The notes under the pieces were generated by a model, which was given only the letters and a program-made list of their open reading frames with translations, had not been told where the DNA came from and made no database searches. A stretch of 64,000 bases of DNA from Pedobacter frigidisoli (GTDB lineage: Bacteria > Bacteroidota > Bacteroidia > Sphingobacteriales > Sphingobacteriaceae): the NCBI RefSeq assembly GCF_004331675.1, contig NZ_SJSN01000017.1:42420-106419 (forward strand), read 5' to 3'. Positions within the stretch are counted from its first letter, which is position 1. Each line of letters starts with the position of its first letter. Position numbers and translations under genes: made by a program. Shown piece by piece: positions 18,504 to 26,427 of this stretch.

Positions 18504-18619
18504 GGCGCCGACTATAAAAAGCCATCTCTCTAAACTTGATTTATAAATAGAGTAATTATTATAAAATGTCTTGTAGTTACTTCGTGGGCAGGATATTAAT
18601 GGCAGAAACCCTAAGTATT

Positions 18620-18646
18620 AGATGCTGAATTAAATTCAAAAAGACG
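18620..18646 (-). repeat. Solo, degenerate family R arm
   Basis: Read on the minus strand: CGTC, imperfect stem TTTTTGAA...TTCAGCA, then TCT. It resembles the right arm of the element at 18688-18766. Confidence 0.5.
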
Positions 18647-18687
18647 TATTGGCTGGCCAGCGAAATAAAAAACCAACCATGAACGGT

Positions 18688-18766
18688 CGTCATCCTGAAT
18701 TTATTTCAGGATCTGTTTAGCATGAAATATTAAAATTAAAGATGCTGAATCAAGTTCAGCAGGACG
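18688..18766. repeat. Family R element
   Basis: The left arm is CGTCA with stem TCCTGAA/TTCAGGA, then TCT. The right arm on the minus strand is CGTCC with stem TGCTGAA/TTCAGCA, then TCT. Confidence 0.65.
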
Positions 18767-18867
18767 ATAACGCTACTTACTTTCTGCATATTAACATGAT
18801 TTACGCAGACAAAGCTTGTGTTATAGCGCAATCTGCAACCTTTAATAATTGCAGGAACCACTGTTCC

Positions 18868-18929
18868 TAAACCTGATTGACGTGGAAACCAAAAGTTTTT
18901 TCTGCTTTTGTTGGAACAAAAAGCAGGAC
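18868..18929 (+). repeat. Family T repeat, copy c
   Basis: Head TAAACCTGATTGACGTGG, tail ACAAAAAGCAGGAC, core stem CAAAAG/CTTTTG. It is nearly the same core as the minus-strand copy d at 48275. Confidence 0.65.
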
Positions 18930-18988
18930 TAACAATAAAAATGAAATACAGGCAGTGCTTTCCGAATAATTTTAGAAGTAATAAAAAC

Positions 18989-19375
18989 CTAGTTTAATTT
19001 ATACGGAGCAATCAGCTGAAACTCTGGAATATCTACATCGAACTCAGAATCATCAACAGCTCGTTTCATTAAATAAGTGCCTTTCATGCTTCCCATGTCG
19101 GTTTTTAGATTACAACCAGAAACATAAACATGTGTATCGCCTGGTTCAATAATGGGCTGAACACCTACAACGCCCTCTCCTTCAACTTCTCTACGACTAG
19201 AATTAGAATCGAAAATAAACCATTGGCGACGCATCAACTGGACAGCATAATCAGAAAGATTTGAAATTTCTACACGATAAGCGAACATAAAATGCTCGTT
19301 AGCCGGATTTGAATATTCTGGCTGGTAAATCGTTTCTACCGAAACTTTAACCCCGTCTGTAATAGCTGTAACCAT
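18989..19375 (-). CDS. apaG: ApaG family protein
   Basis: 128-residue single-domain protein with the fibronectin-III-like ApaG fold. Signatures: YRVEISNLSDYAVQLMRRQW, FDSNSSRREVEGEGVVGVQP, then IIEPGDTHVYVSGC and GSMKGTYLM. E. coli ApaG is linked to Co2+/Mg2+ efflux phenotypes, with no defined biochemical activity. It lies 36 bp downstream of dusB on the same strand and may be co-transcribed. Confidence 0.93.
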   Translation of the reverse strand: MVTAITDGVKVSVETIYQPEYSNPANEHFMFAYRVEISNLSDYAVQLMRRQWFIFDSNSSRREVEGEGVVGVQPIIEPGDTHVYVSGCNLKTDMGSMKGTYLMKRAVDDSEFDVDIPEFQLIAPYKLN

Positions 19376-19411
19376 GATTGTTTACGAATGTAATTAAAAA
19401 CCTTTCAAAAA

Positions 19412-20419
19412 TCAAGCCATTACCTTAGTGGCATCATAGTCGGCAAATTTTTCTGCCACTTCTGCTAAGATGCTGTAAATGTTATTGATATCTGGCTCAG
19501 CCACTAAACGCATTCGGTATGGTTTAAAATCTGGCAAGCCTTTAAAATAGTTTGCATAATGTCTGCGCATTTCAAAAATTCCTGTTTTTGGGCCTTTCCA
19601 CTCTAAAGATTTATCTAAGTGGGTACGACAAACCTCTATCCGTTCTTCTATTGTTGGTCCTGGTAAATGTTCTCCGGTTTTAAAAAAGTGCTTTACTTCG
19701 CGGAAAATCCACGGGTAACCAATTGCAGCACGGCCGATCATGATTCCATCTACCTCATATTCCATACGCCAGTTTGCCGCTTTTTCAGGACTATCAATAT
19801 CACCATTCCCAAAAATTGGAATCTGGATTCGAGGATTACGTTTAATTTCACGAATTAACGACCAATCGGCCTCGCCCTTATATAGTTGCGCTCTGGTTCT
19901 GCCGTGAATGGTTAAGGCCTGAATGCCCACATCCTGAAGTCGTTCTGCCACTTCATAAACATTTTTGCTATCATCATCCCAACCTAAACGGGTTTTTACA
20001 GTTACCGGTAAATGCGAAGCTTTAACAACAGCTTCCGTCATTTTTACCATTTTATCAATATCTCGAAGTAAGCTAGATCCGGCGCCCTTGCAAACCACGT
20101 TTTTAACCGGGCAGCCATAGTTAATATCAACCAAATCTGGCCCTGCAGCAGATGCAATTTCCGATGCCTCACGCATGTGCTCGATATCACCTCCGAAAAT
20201 TTGGATGCCGATTGGGCGTTCATACTCGAAAATATCGAGTTTTTGTATGCTTTTGGCGGCATCTCTAATTAAGCCTTCCGATGAAATAAATTCCGTGTAC
20301 ATTAAATCTGCGCCGTTTTGCTTGCAAACGTAACGGAACGGCGGATCGCTTACATCCTCCATTGGAGCAAGCAATAACGGGAACTCACCTAAATCTATAT
20401 TTCCTATCTTTACAGACAT
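19412..20419 (-). CDS. dusB: tRNA-dihydrouridine synthase
   Basis: FMN- and NADPH-dependent reduction of uridine to dihydrouridine in tRNA. Family signatures over 335 residues: LLLAPMEDVSDPPFRYVC at the N-terminus of the TIM barrel, GIQIFGGDIEHM, and VDINYGCPVKNVVCKGAGSS containing the catalytic cysteine. Further along are VTVKTRLGWDD, LTIHGRTRAQLYKG, and IFGNGDIDSPEKA with GIMIGRAAIGYPW at the phosphate site. DusB-type by overall motif set. Divergent from the CPBP protease across 44 bp. Confidence 0.93.
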   Translation of the reverse strand: MSVKIGNIDLGEFPLLLAPMEDVSDPPFRYVCKQNGADLMYTEFISSEGLIRDAAKSIQKLDIFEYERPIGIQIFGGDIEHMREASEIASAAGPDLVDINYGCPVKNVVCKGAGSSLLRDIDKMVKMTEAVVKASHLPVTVKTRLGWDDDSKNVYEVAERLQDVGIQALTIHGRTRAQLYKGEADWSLIREIKRNPRIQIPIFGNGDIDSPEKAANWRMEYEVDGIMIGRAAIGYPWIFREVKHFFKTGEHLPGPTIEERIEVCRTHLDKSLEWKGPKTGIFEMRRHYANYFKGLPDFKPYRMRLVAEPDINNIYSILAEVAEKFADYDATKVMA

Positions 20420-20463
20420 TCTCTATCTTCAACAATTAATAAAAACACACAAAGGTACAAATA

Positions 20464-21390
20464 ATGAATTTTGTAACACCTAACAAGGAGGAAATCAATC
20501 CTTTCTTACAATTACTTTTACTTTTATTTTACGCATTACTTGGAGGATTAATCTTTGGGATAATAGCTGTAGCCATCACCTTAATCATGTATGGCCTTGG
20601 CTTAATCAGCAATTTCGATCTGCTTTTGGCTGGAGATGCTAGATACCTTGATGGATTTAAACTGATACAAATTCTAAGTTCCATTGGAACATTTATCGCA
20701 CCACCAATAGTTTTAGCTTGGACGGAAAGGAAAAGAGTAACTGAGTTTTATAGCTTTAAAAAACCTCAACTTCTGTTGCTCATCCTTGTATTTGTTATCA
20801 TGATGGTGAGCATGCCTTTTATGGAATGGACGGTTCTAATGAACCAAAAAATGGTTTTACCCGATTTTTTGAAAGGAATAGAGCGCTGGATGAGAATGAA
20901 AGAAGATGGAACCATGAAAGTGATGATGAAACTCATTACCGTTCGCAGCAACCTCGATTTTATTGTTAACCTGATTATGATTGCAGTAATTCCTGCAATT
21001 GGCGAAGAGCTCATGTTTCGTGGTGGCATTCAGCGATCGTTAACCAGAGCATATAAAAACCCGCATTTAGCAATCTGGCTTACAGCAATAATATTTAGCG
21101 CAATACACCTTCAGTTTTATGGTTTTGTGCCACGTATGCTTCTGGGCGCTGGTTTTGGTTATCTTTATTATTTCAGTGGAAGTATTTGGTATGCCATGTT
21201 AGCCCATTTTATAAATAATGCTTATGCCGTTTGCGCTGCTTTTTACATGCAAAAACACAATATGCCGTTAGATAAAGCAGACGAACCGGTTGGTTTTCCT
21301 TGGTATGGCTATTTAATTAGTGCAATAATTACCATAGCTTTGTTTAAATTTTTTAAAGATAGCGCAGAACGTGAGCGAAAATTGGATTAA
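20464..21390 (+). CDS. CPBP family intramembrane metalloprotease
   Basis: 308 residues with about eight hydrophobic segments. The CPBP (CAAX protease/bacteriocin-processing) motifs are visible: EExxxR as GEELMFRGGIQR (E181, E182, R186), then FSAIHLQFYGFVPRMLLGAG for the second motif, and LAHFINNAYAV for the third. Members are Rce1-like membrane proteases; the substrate is not predictable here. Its last 20 bases overlap the DUF2007 gene, and cdsA follows. Confidence 0.9.
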   Translation: MNFVTPNKEEINPFLQLLLLLFYALLGGLIFGIIAVAITLIMYGLGLISNFDLLLAGDARYLDGFKLIQILSSIGTFIAPPIVLAWTERKRVTEFYSFKKPQLLLLILVFVIMMVSMPFMEWTVLMNQKMVLPDFLKGIERWMRMKEDGTMKVMMKLITVRSNLDFIVNLIMIAVIPAIGEELMFRGGIQRSLTRAYKNPHLAIWLTAIIFSAIHLQFYGFVPRMLLGAGFGYLYYFSGSIWYAMLAHFINNAYAVCAAFYMQKHNMPLDKADEPVGFPWYGYLISAIITIALFKFFKDSAERERKLD

Positions 21391-21577
21391 GGTATATACC
21401 ACAAGCGATGCATTCGCTGCTGAGGTTTTAAAACAAGGATTAACAGAAGCAGGAATTCCTGCGGTAACCATTAACAAACAGCTATCGGCTTACAATATTG
21501 GTGAAATTAATGTTCTGGTTAACAAGGTAGATTTCGATAAAGCCATAGAATATATCGTTCAAAATGAAATTGAATAA
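21371..21577 (+). CDS. DUF2007 small protein
   Basis: 68 residues, starting at GTG inside the end of the CPBP gene. The alpha-beta fold (WIKVYTTSDAFAAEVLKQGL, AGIPAVTINKQ, INVLVNKVDFDKAIEYI) matches DUF2007, small PII/ACT-like domains described as putative signal-transducing proteins. The overlap suggests translational coupling. No ligand is known. Confidence 0.85.
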   Translation: MSENWIKVYTTSDAFAAEVLKQGLTEAGIPAVTINKQLSAYNIGEINVLVNKVDFDKAIEYIVQNEIE

Positions 21578-21625
21578 AATGCCGAACACTTTACATTTTC
21601 CATTTTCCATCTTACCTTTTTCATA

Positions 21626-22435
21626 ATGAAAACCAGGGCAATAACCGCTTTCTTTTTTACCATTGTAATGCTTGGCTCTATCTTTTTAGGGAGCTACACG
21701 TTCACTATCTTTTACTTGGTTTTAAGTGTTTTATCACTTTTCGAATTTTATAAATTAATTAAAAACTCTGGCATTCGTCCACATAGAAATATTGGCTTGG
21801 TTGCTGGTGCCTTGATCTTTTTCATGGCTGCTGGCTTACATTACTTAAAATACGATGTTAAATATTTATTGCTTTGTATCCCGTTAATTTTCTCTGTTTT
21901 CATTTCAGAACTTTATAAAAAGAACAAGATTCCGTTCGCAAACATCTCTTATACCTTTGTGGGTTTTGTATATGTAACTATTCCATTTTGCTTTTTCCAT
22001 GCTTTGGGATTTTTAAAAAACTGGAATGAGTACAATTTTCATTATCCTTTGGCTTTTTTGCTGATGCTTTGGGCTAACGATACTGGCGCCTACCTATTTG
22101 GCGTAAAATACGGGAAGCGCAAATTGTTCGAGCGCCATTCTCCAAAGAAAAGTTGGGAGGGTTTCTTCGGTGGAATGTTTACAAGTGTTTTAGTCGCCTT
22201 TGGTTTATCATTTATTTTTACCGAAAGTCCTGCGTGGGTATGGGCAGGAATGGCCGTATTAATTGCAAACTTTGGAACACTTGGCGATTTGGTAGAATCG
22301 ATGCTTAAACGCAGTTTAGATACCAAGGATAGCGGTGGTTTACTGCCAGGCCATGGTGGCTTATTAGACCGTTTCGACGGATTATTATTGGCCGCTCCAG
22401 TTGTTTATGCTTATTTGTATTTGATTTTATATTAG
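21626..22435 (+). CDS. cdsA: Phosphatidate cytidylyltransferase
   Basis: Makes CDP-diacylglycerol from phosphatidate and CTP at the head of phospholipid synthesis. 269 residues with about seven or eight membrane segments. The CdsA signature is at the C-terminus: RSLDTKDSGGLLPGHGG, then LLDRFDGLLLAAPVVY. The upstream loop WANDTGAYLFGVKYGKRKLF and PKKSWEGFFGG are also conserved. Third gene of the CPBP-DUF2007-cdsA group; the tandem array begins 27 bp past the stop. Confidence 0.94.
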   Translation: MKTRAITAFFFTIVMLGSIFLGSYTFTIFYLVLSVLSLFEFYKLIKNSGIRPHRNIGLVAGALIFFMAAGLHYLKYDVKYLLLCIPLIFSVFISELYKKNKIPFANISYTFVGFVYVTIPFCFFHALGFLKNWNEYNFHYPLAFLLMLWANDTGAYLFGVKYGKRKLFERHSPKKSWEGFFGGMFTSVLVAFGLSFIFTESPAWVWAGMAVLIANFGTLGDLVESMLKRSLDTKDSGGLLPGHGGLLDRFDGLLLAAPVVYAYLYLILY

Positions 22436-22462
22436 GTTTCTCCTTTTTAACGAGAGTCATGT

Positions 22463-23161
22463 CCGTGATTTCTGTGCTTCCCTGGCAACTAATTTTTTGG
22501 AAATGTTCGGAAGAGCTCTTCTGAAACAGCAGCCCAACTATCCACTGTATCCCAAATGAAAAATTTGGGGATGCCGTTGCTATCTGGCTTAGAATGAAAG
22601 GTTGTTCACTTAGAATTCTAAAAACCAATTCCGTGATTTCTGCGCTTCCGTAGCAACCAATTTTTTTGAAATGTTCGTCAGAGCCTTTCGGAAACAGCAG
22701 CCCAGCTTTCCACTATATCCCAAATGAAAAATTTGGGGATGCCGTTGCTATCTGGTTTATAATGAAAGATGTTCCCTTAGAATTCTAAAAACCAATTCCA
22801 TGCTTTCTGTGCTTCCCTGGCAACTAATTTTTTGGAAATGTTCGGAAGAGCTCTTCGGAAACAGCAGCCCAGCTTTCCACTGTATCCCAAATGAATAATT
22901 TGGGGATGCCGTTGCTATCTGGTTTAGAATGAAAGGTTGTTCACTTAGAATTCTAAAAACCAATTCCGTGATTTCTGCGCTTCCGTAGCAACTAATTTTT
23001 TGGAAATGTTCGGAAGAGCCTTTCGGAAACAGCAGCCCAGCTTTACACTATATCCCAAATGAAAAATTTGGGGATGCCGTTTCAATCTGGTTTATAATGA
23101 AAGATTGTTCCCTCAGAATTCTAAAAACCAATTCAGTGATTTCCGTGCTTCCGTGGCAACT
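22463..23161 (-). repeat. Tandem array, 168-bp unit, ABAB higher-order structure
   Basis: Units begin at 22463, 22631, 22798 and 22966, with a partial fifth from 23134. Units 1 and 3 share private variants (CCCTGGCAACTA, GAGCTCTTC, GGTTGTTCAC), as do units 2 and 4 (CTTCCGTAGCAAC, GAGCCTTTCGG, ACTATATCCC, GTTTATAATG). Each unit has the hairpin CCCAAAT/ATTTGGG. On the minus strand this follows AAACCAGATAGCAACGG, the family T head (TATAAACC in units 2 and 4), and precedes AGTGGAAAGCTGGGC. The array fills the gap between convergent cdsA and thioesterase. Confidence 0.9.
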
Positions 23162-23163
23162 CC

Positions 23164-23550
23164 TTATTTTATCACCTGAACAGGCTTTTTGTGCTCATCA
23201 ATAGCCACAAAAGTAAAGCTTCCATGAACGGCAAGTTCTCTTCCCTCGGCATACATTTGCTCGATATATATTTCTACGTTTACCTTTAAACTTGTATTTC
23301 CAACATGGCTAACCTTTCCAATTAATTCAACAATTGTTCCCGCTGGAATCGGTTTTTTAAAATCAATTCGATCGCTACTAACGGTTACCATAATTTGGCG
23401 ACTAAAACGAGTTGCGGTAATAAATGCAACTTCATCCATCAAGTGCATGGCTGTTCCGCCAAAAAGGGTGTCGTAATGATTGGTTGTATTCGGGAAAACG
23501 GCTTTAAAAATACTGGTGGTTGAGTTTTCGATTCTTTCTTCTAGGGTCAT
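23164..23550 (-). CDS. Hotdog-fold acyl-CoA thioesterase
   Basis: 128 residues of the YciA/BACH-type single hotdog domain. Signatures: NHYDTLFGGTAMHLMDEVAF with the catalytic-site aspartate (DEV), then VTVSSDRIDFKKPIPAGTIV, and VEIYIEQMYAEGRELAVHGS. The enzyme hydrolyses acyl-CoA to free acid and CoA; chain-length preference is not readable. Convergent with cdsA across the tandem array and divergent from the M14 peptidase. Confidence 0.9.
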   Translation of the reverse strand: MTLEERIENSTTSIFKAVFPNTTNHYDTLFGGTAMHLMDEVAFITATRFSRQIMVTVSSDRIDFKKPIPAGTIVELIGKVSHVGNTSLKVNVEIYIEQMYAEGRELAVHGSFTFVAIDEHKKPVQVIK

Positions 23551-23679
23551 GATGATTATTTATGGGGCGAATTTAGTGATGGAAACTCGAAAATGTGCAG
23601 CTTGTAACAAATTTACAGCATGCTAATTTTAAATTGCATTCTATATTATATTTGATTAATCCAACAAACAATCCCGACT

Positions 23680-26376
23680 ATGATAAAAAACTACTTTAAA
23701 AAGTTATGCTTTGCCTTTTTAATTGTAAGCAGTAGCGCTGTTATTGCACAAGAAGTACCAACTCCAAAATCGCATTTTGGCTTCAGCATTGGCGATGATT
23801 ATCAACTCGCTACTTACACCCAAACAGAAGCTTATTTTAAGAAATTAGCCGAAACTTCTAAACGCGTAAAGTTGATAGACATTGGTAAAACAGAAGAGGG
23901 CAGAAGCCAATATATGTTAATCGTTTCCTCGCCAGAAAACATACAGAAACTGGAGCGATACAAGGAAATTTCGCAACAACTAGCACATGCAGAAATTACA
24001 CCAGAACAAGCAAAAGCATTGGCGCAAGAAGGAAAGGCGGTAGTTTGGATAGATGGTGGCTTGCACGCCAATGAAACCGTTGGTGCGCATCAATTAATTC
24101 AAACGGTTTATGAATTTGCCTCGAAAACAGATCCAGAAACCATGAAAATTTTGGATAATGTAATCATACTATTTACCCATGCAAATCCAGATGGACAAGA
24201 GCTGGTAAGTAATTGGTACATGAGGGAAAAAGATCCGAAAAAGAGAAGCTTATCTGGTTTACCTAGGCTTTACGAAAAATATGCCGGGCATGATAATAAT
24301 CGGGATTTCTTCATGCTAAATTTAAAGGAAACACAAAATATTGGTCGCCAGCTTTTTGTAGATTGGATTCCTCAAATTATGTATAATCACCATCAAGCTG
24401 GTCCCGCAGGAACGGTAGTTGCAGGTCCGCCCTATCGCGATCCCTTTAACTACGTTTTTGATCCAACGCTTTTAACCAGTTTAGATGCCGTTGGTGCTGC
24501 CATGCACAATCGAATGAATGTAGAAGGAAAACCAGGTTATACACAGCGTGGTGGCTCGGTATTTTCTACTTGGTACAATGGCGGTTTAAGAACGACCACT
24601 TATTTTCATAATATGATTGGTTTGTTGACTGAGATTGTCGGTAGTCCAACGCCATCTGAAATACCTTTGGTACCGGCTAGACTTTTGCCAAATAGCGATT
24701 CTCCAAACCCGATTACACCACGTAAATGGTATTTCAAAAACTCGATAGATTATTCTGTTTCGTTAAACTATGCGGTACTGAATTACGCCCAACGCTATCA
24801 TGATGAATTGCTTTTTAACATTTACCAAATGGGAAAAAACTCTATTGATAGAGGTAAGAAAGATACTTGGTCGTTTTCTCCTAAAAAAATAGAAGCGATA
24901 AACAACGCGGCTAAAAAAGGTGGATTGAGTTCTGTTGCTGGAGACGACTCAGAATTTGGGGCACGAAGAGCAATGAGCGTGAAGTATTTCGACACGGTAA
25001 TGAATGCGCCAACAAATAGAGATCCAAGAGGCTATATATTATCAGCTGATCAAGCAGATTTTAATTCTGCCATTAAATTTTTAAATGCCCTGATTAGAAC
25101 AGGTATTGTAGTTCAAAAAGCTACTGCACCTTTTAGCGTTGCTGGCAAGAATTATCCCGCAGGAAGTTATGTGGTAAAAACCGATCAGGCCTTTAGACCG
25201 CATGTTTTGGATATGTTCGAGCCGCAAGATCATCCGAACGATTTTAAGTACGATGGTGGCGCTCCAATTCCGCCTTATGACGCCGCCGGTTGGACACTGG
25301 CTTATCTAATGGATGTTAAGTTTGACCGCATTCAGGATGATTTTTCAGGGCCTTTTGAAAGAAACCCATTTGGTAAACTTTTAGTTCCAGAAAACAAATT
25401 GCCTGCCGGATCTAGTTATGTTTTAAGTGCTGCTCAAAATGATTCTTACACTGCAGTAAACGATTTGCTTAAAAATAAGGTTGATGTTTACCGTTCAAAA
25501 GAAAATGGGGATTTTTATGTCTCTTCAGCCGGAAAGTCGATTCTCGAAAAGGCAAATGTTAAATTAAAATCAGCAGCTGCACCAAAAAATAAAACAAAGA
25601 TTACTGCAGCAAGAATTGGATTGTGGGATAATTATGGTGGCTCAATGGCTTCTGGTTGGCTTCGTTTTATTATGGAACAATACCACTACAATGCAACAGT
25701 GATTTATCCACAAGATATTGATGCTGGAAATTTAAAATCTAAATACGATGTAATTATTTTTGTTGGTGGTGCCATTCCATCTGTTCAAGCAGGAGGCGCT
25801 TCATTGAGAAATTTCGGTCCGAAAGCGGAAGAAATTCCCGAAGAGTACAGAAACCGTTTAGGCCGAATTACACCTGATAAATCAATTCCTCAGTTGAAGA
25901 AATTCTTGGAAGATGGTGGGGATGTTGTAACCATCGGCAGCAGCACAAACTTGGCATATCACCTCAATCTTCCAGTTCGCAATGCGATGGTAGAAATTAT
26001 AAACGGTGAGGAGAAAAGACTTCCGGCAGAAAAATATTACGTTCCAGGCAGTGTTTTAAATGTTGGCGTAGATACAAAACTTGCTTCGGCTTGGGGAATG
26101 GAAAAAGAAGCTGATGTCTATTTTGATAACAGCCCTGTTTTTAAAATAACCAGCGATGCCATTGCATCTGGAAAAATTAAGCCGTTAATGTGGTTTGAAA
26201 ATGCAAGTCCGCTGAGAAGCGGTTGGGCTTGGGGACAAGCTTATCTTCAAGATGGTGTAACAGCTTTTGAGGCACCTGTTGGGAAAGGGAAGTTATTGGC
26301 TTTTGGTCCAGAGATTGCCTTTAGGGCACAAACCCATGGAACTTTTAAATTGATTTTTAACCAGTTGTATAAATAG
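23680..26376 (+). CDS. Secreted M14-family zinc carboxypeptidase-like protein
   Basis: 898 residues. The N-terminal signal peptide ends near AVIAQ (residue 24). The zinc site is H and E in GGLHANETVGAHQL (about residues 127-140) with the third ligand in IMYNHHQAGPAGT, and the catalytic glutamate is in GLLTEIVGSPTP. The C-terminal half (from about residue 630: ARIGLWDNYGGSMASGW) resembles a class-I amidotransferase-like fold without a recognised catalytic triad. Such long secreted M14 peptidases are common in Bacteroidetes and probably process extracellular peptides. A TATATTTG box lies at 23647-23654, 25 bp before the ATG. Confidence 0.87.
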   Translation: MIKNYFKKLCFAFLIVSSSAVIAQEVPTPKSHFGFSIGDDYQLATYTQTEAYFKKLAETSKRVKLIDIGKTEEGRSQYMLIVSSPENIQKLERYKEISQQLAHAEITPEQAKALAQEGKAVVWIDGGLHANETVGAHQLIQTVYEFASKTDPETMKILDNVIILFTHANPDGQELVSNWYMREKDPKKRSLSGLPRLYEKYAGHDNNRDFFMLNLKETQNIGRQLFVDWIPQIMYNHHQAGPAGTVVAGPPYRDPFNYVFDPTLLTSLDAVGAAMHNRMNVEGKPGYTQRGGSVFSTWYNGGLRTTTYFHNMIGLLTEIVGSPTPSEIPLVPARLLPNSDSPNPITPRKWYFKNSIDYSVSLNYAVLNYAQRYHDELLFNIYQMGKNSIDRGKKDTWSFSPKKIEAINNAAKKGGLSSVAGDDSEFGARRAMSVKYFDTVMNAPTNRDPRGYILSADQADFNSAIKFLNALIRTGIVVQKATAPFSVAGKNYPAGSYVVKTDQAFRPHVLDMFEPQDHPNDFKYDGGAPIPPYDAAGWTLAYLMDVKFDRIQDDFSGPFERNPFGKLLVPENKLPAGSSYVLSAAQNDSYTAVNDLLKNKVDVYRSKENGDFYVSSAGKSILEKANVKLKSAAAPKNKTKITAARIGLWDNYGGSMASGWLRFIMEQYHYNATVIYPQDIDAGNLKSKYDVIIFVGGAIPSVQAGGASLRNFGPKAEEIPEEYRNRLGRITPDKSIPQLKKFLEDGGDVVTIGSSTNLAYHLNLPVRNAMVEIINGEEKRLPAEKYYVPGSVLNVGVDTKLASAWGMEKEADVYFDNSPVFKITSDAIASGKIKPLMWFENASPLRSGWAWGQAYLQDGVTAFEAPVGKGKLLAFGPEIAFRAQTHGTFKLIFNQLYK

Positions 26377-26380
26377 AGAA

Positions 26381-26420
26381 TAACCAAGCCAATCGAATTA
26401 ATTGGCTTGGTTACTTTTTT
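26381..26420. terminator. Bidirectional terminator between M14 and PQQ-repeat genes
   Basis: A perfect 13-bp stem (26381-26393 with 26401-26413) has a 7-base loop and is followed by C and six T on the plus strand. It serves both convergent genes. Confidence 0.85.
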
Positions 26421-26427
26421 GATTATT

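Larger units (their letters stand above)
18504..18988. other. 485-bp gene-free stretch with repeats
   Basis: Contains a solo family R arm (18620-18646), a full family R element (18688-18766) and family T copy c (18868-18929). I see no open frame worth calling. Confidence 0.65.

Noticed and set aside
22305..22963. Two similar minus-strand frames in the 22.3-23 kb region
   Set aside because: They are translations of the tandem-array unit. Their similarity comes from repeat identity, not from a protein family, and neither has a start context or a full-length match.
22463..23161. CRISPR array
   Set aside because: Units are 168 bp and similar along their whole length, with no repeat/spacer alternation and no cas genes nearby.
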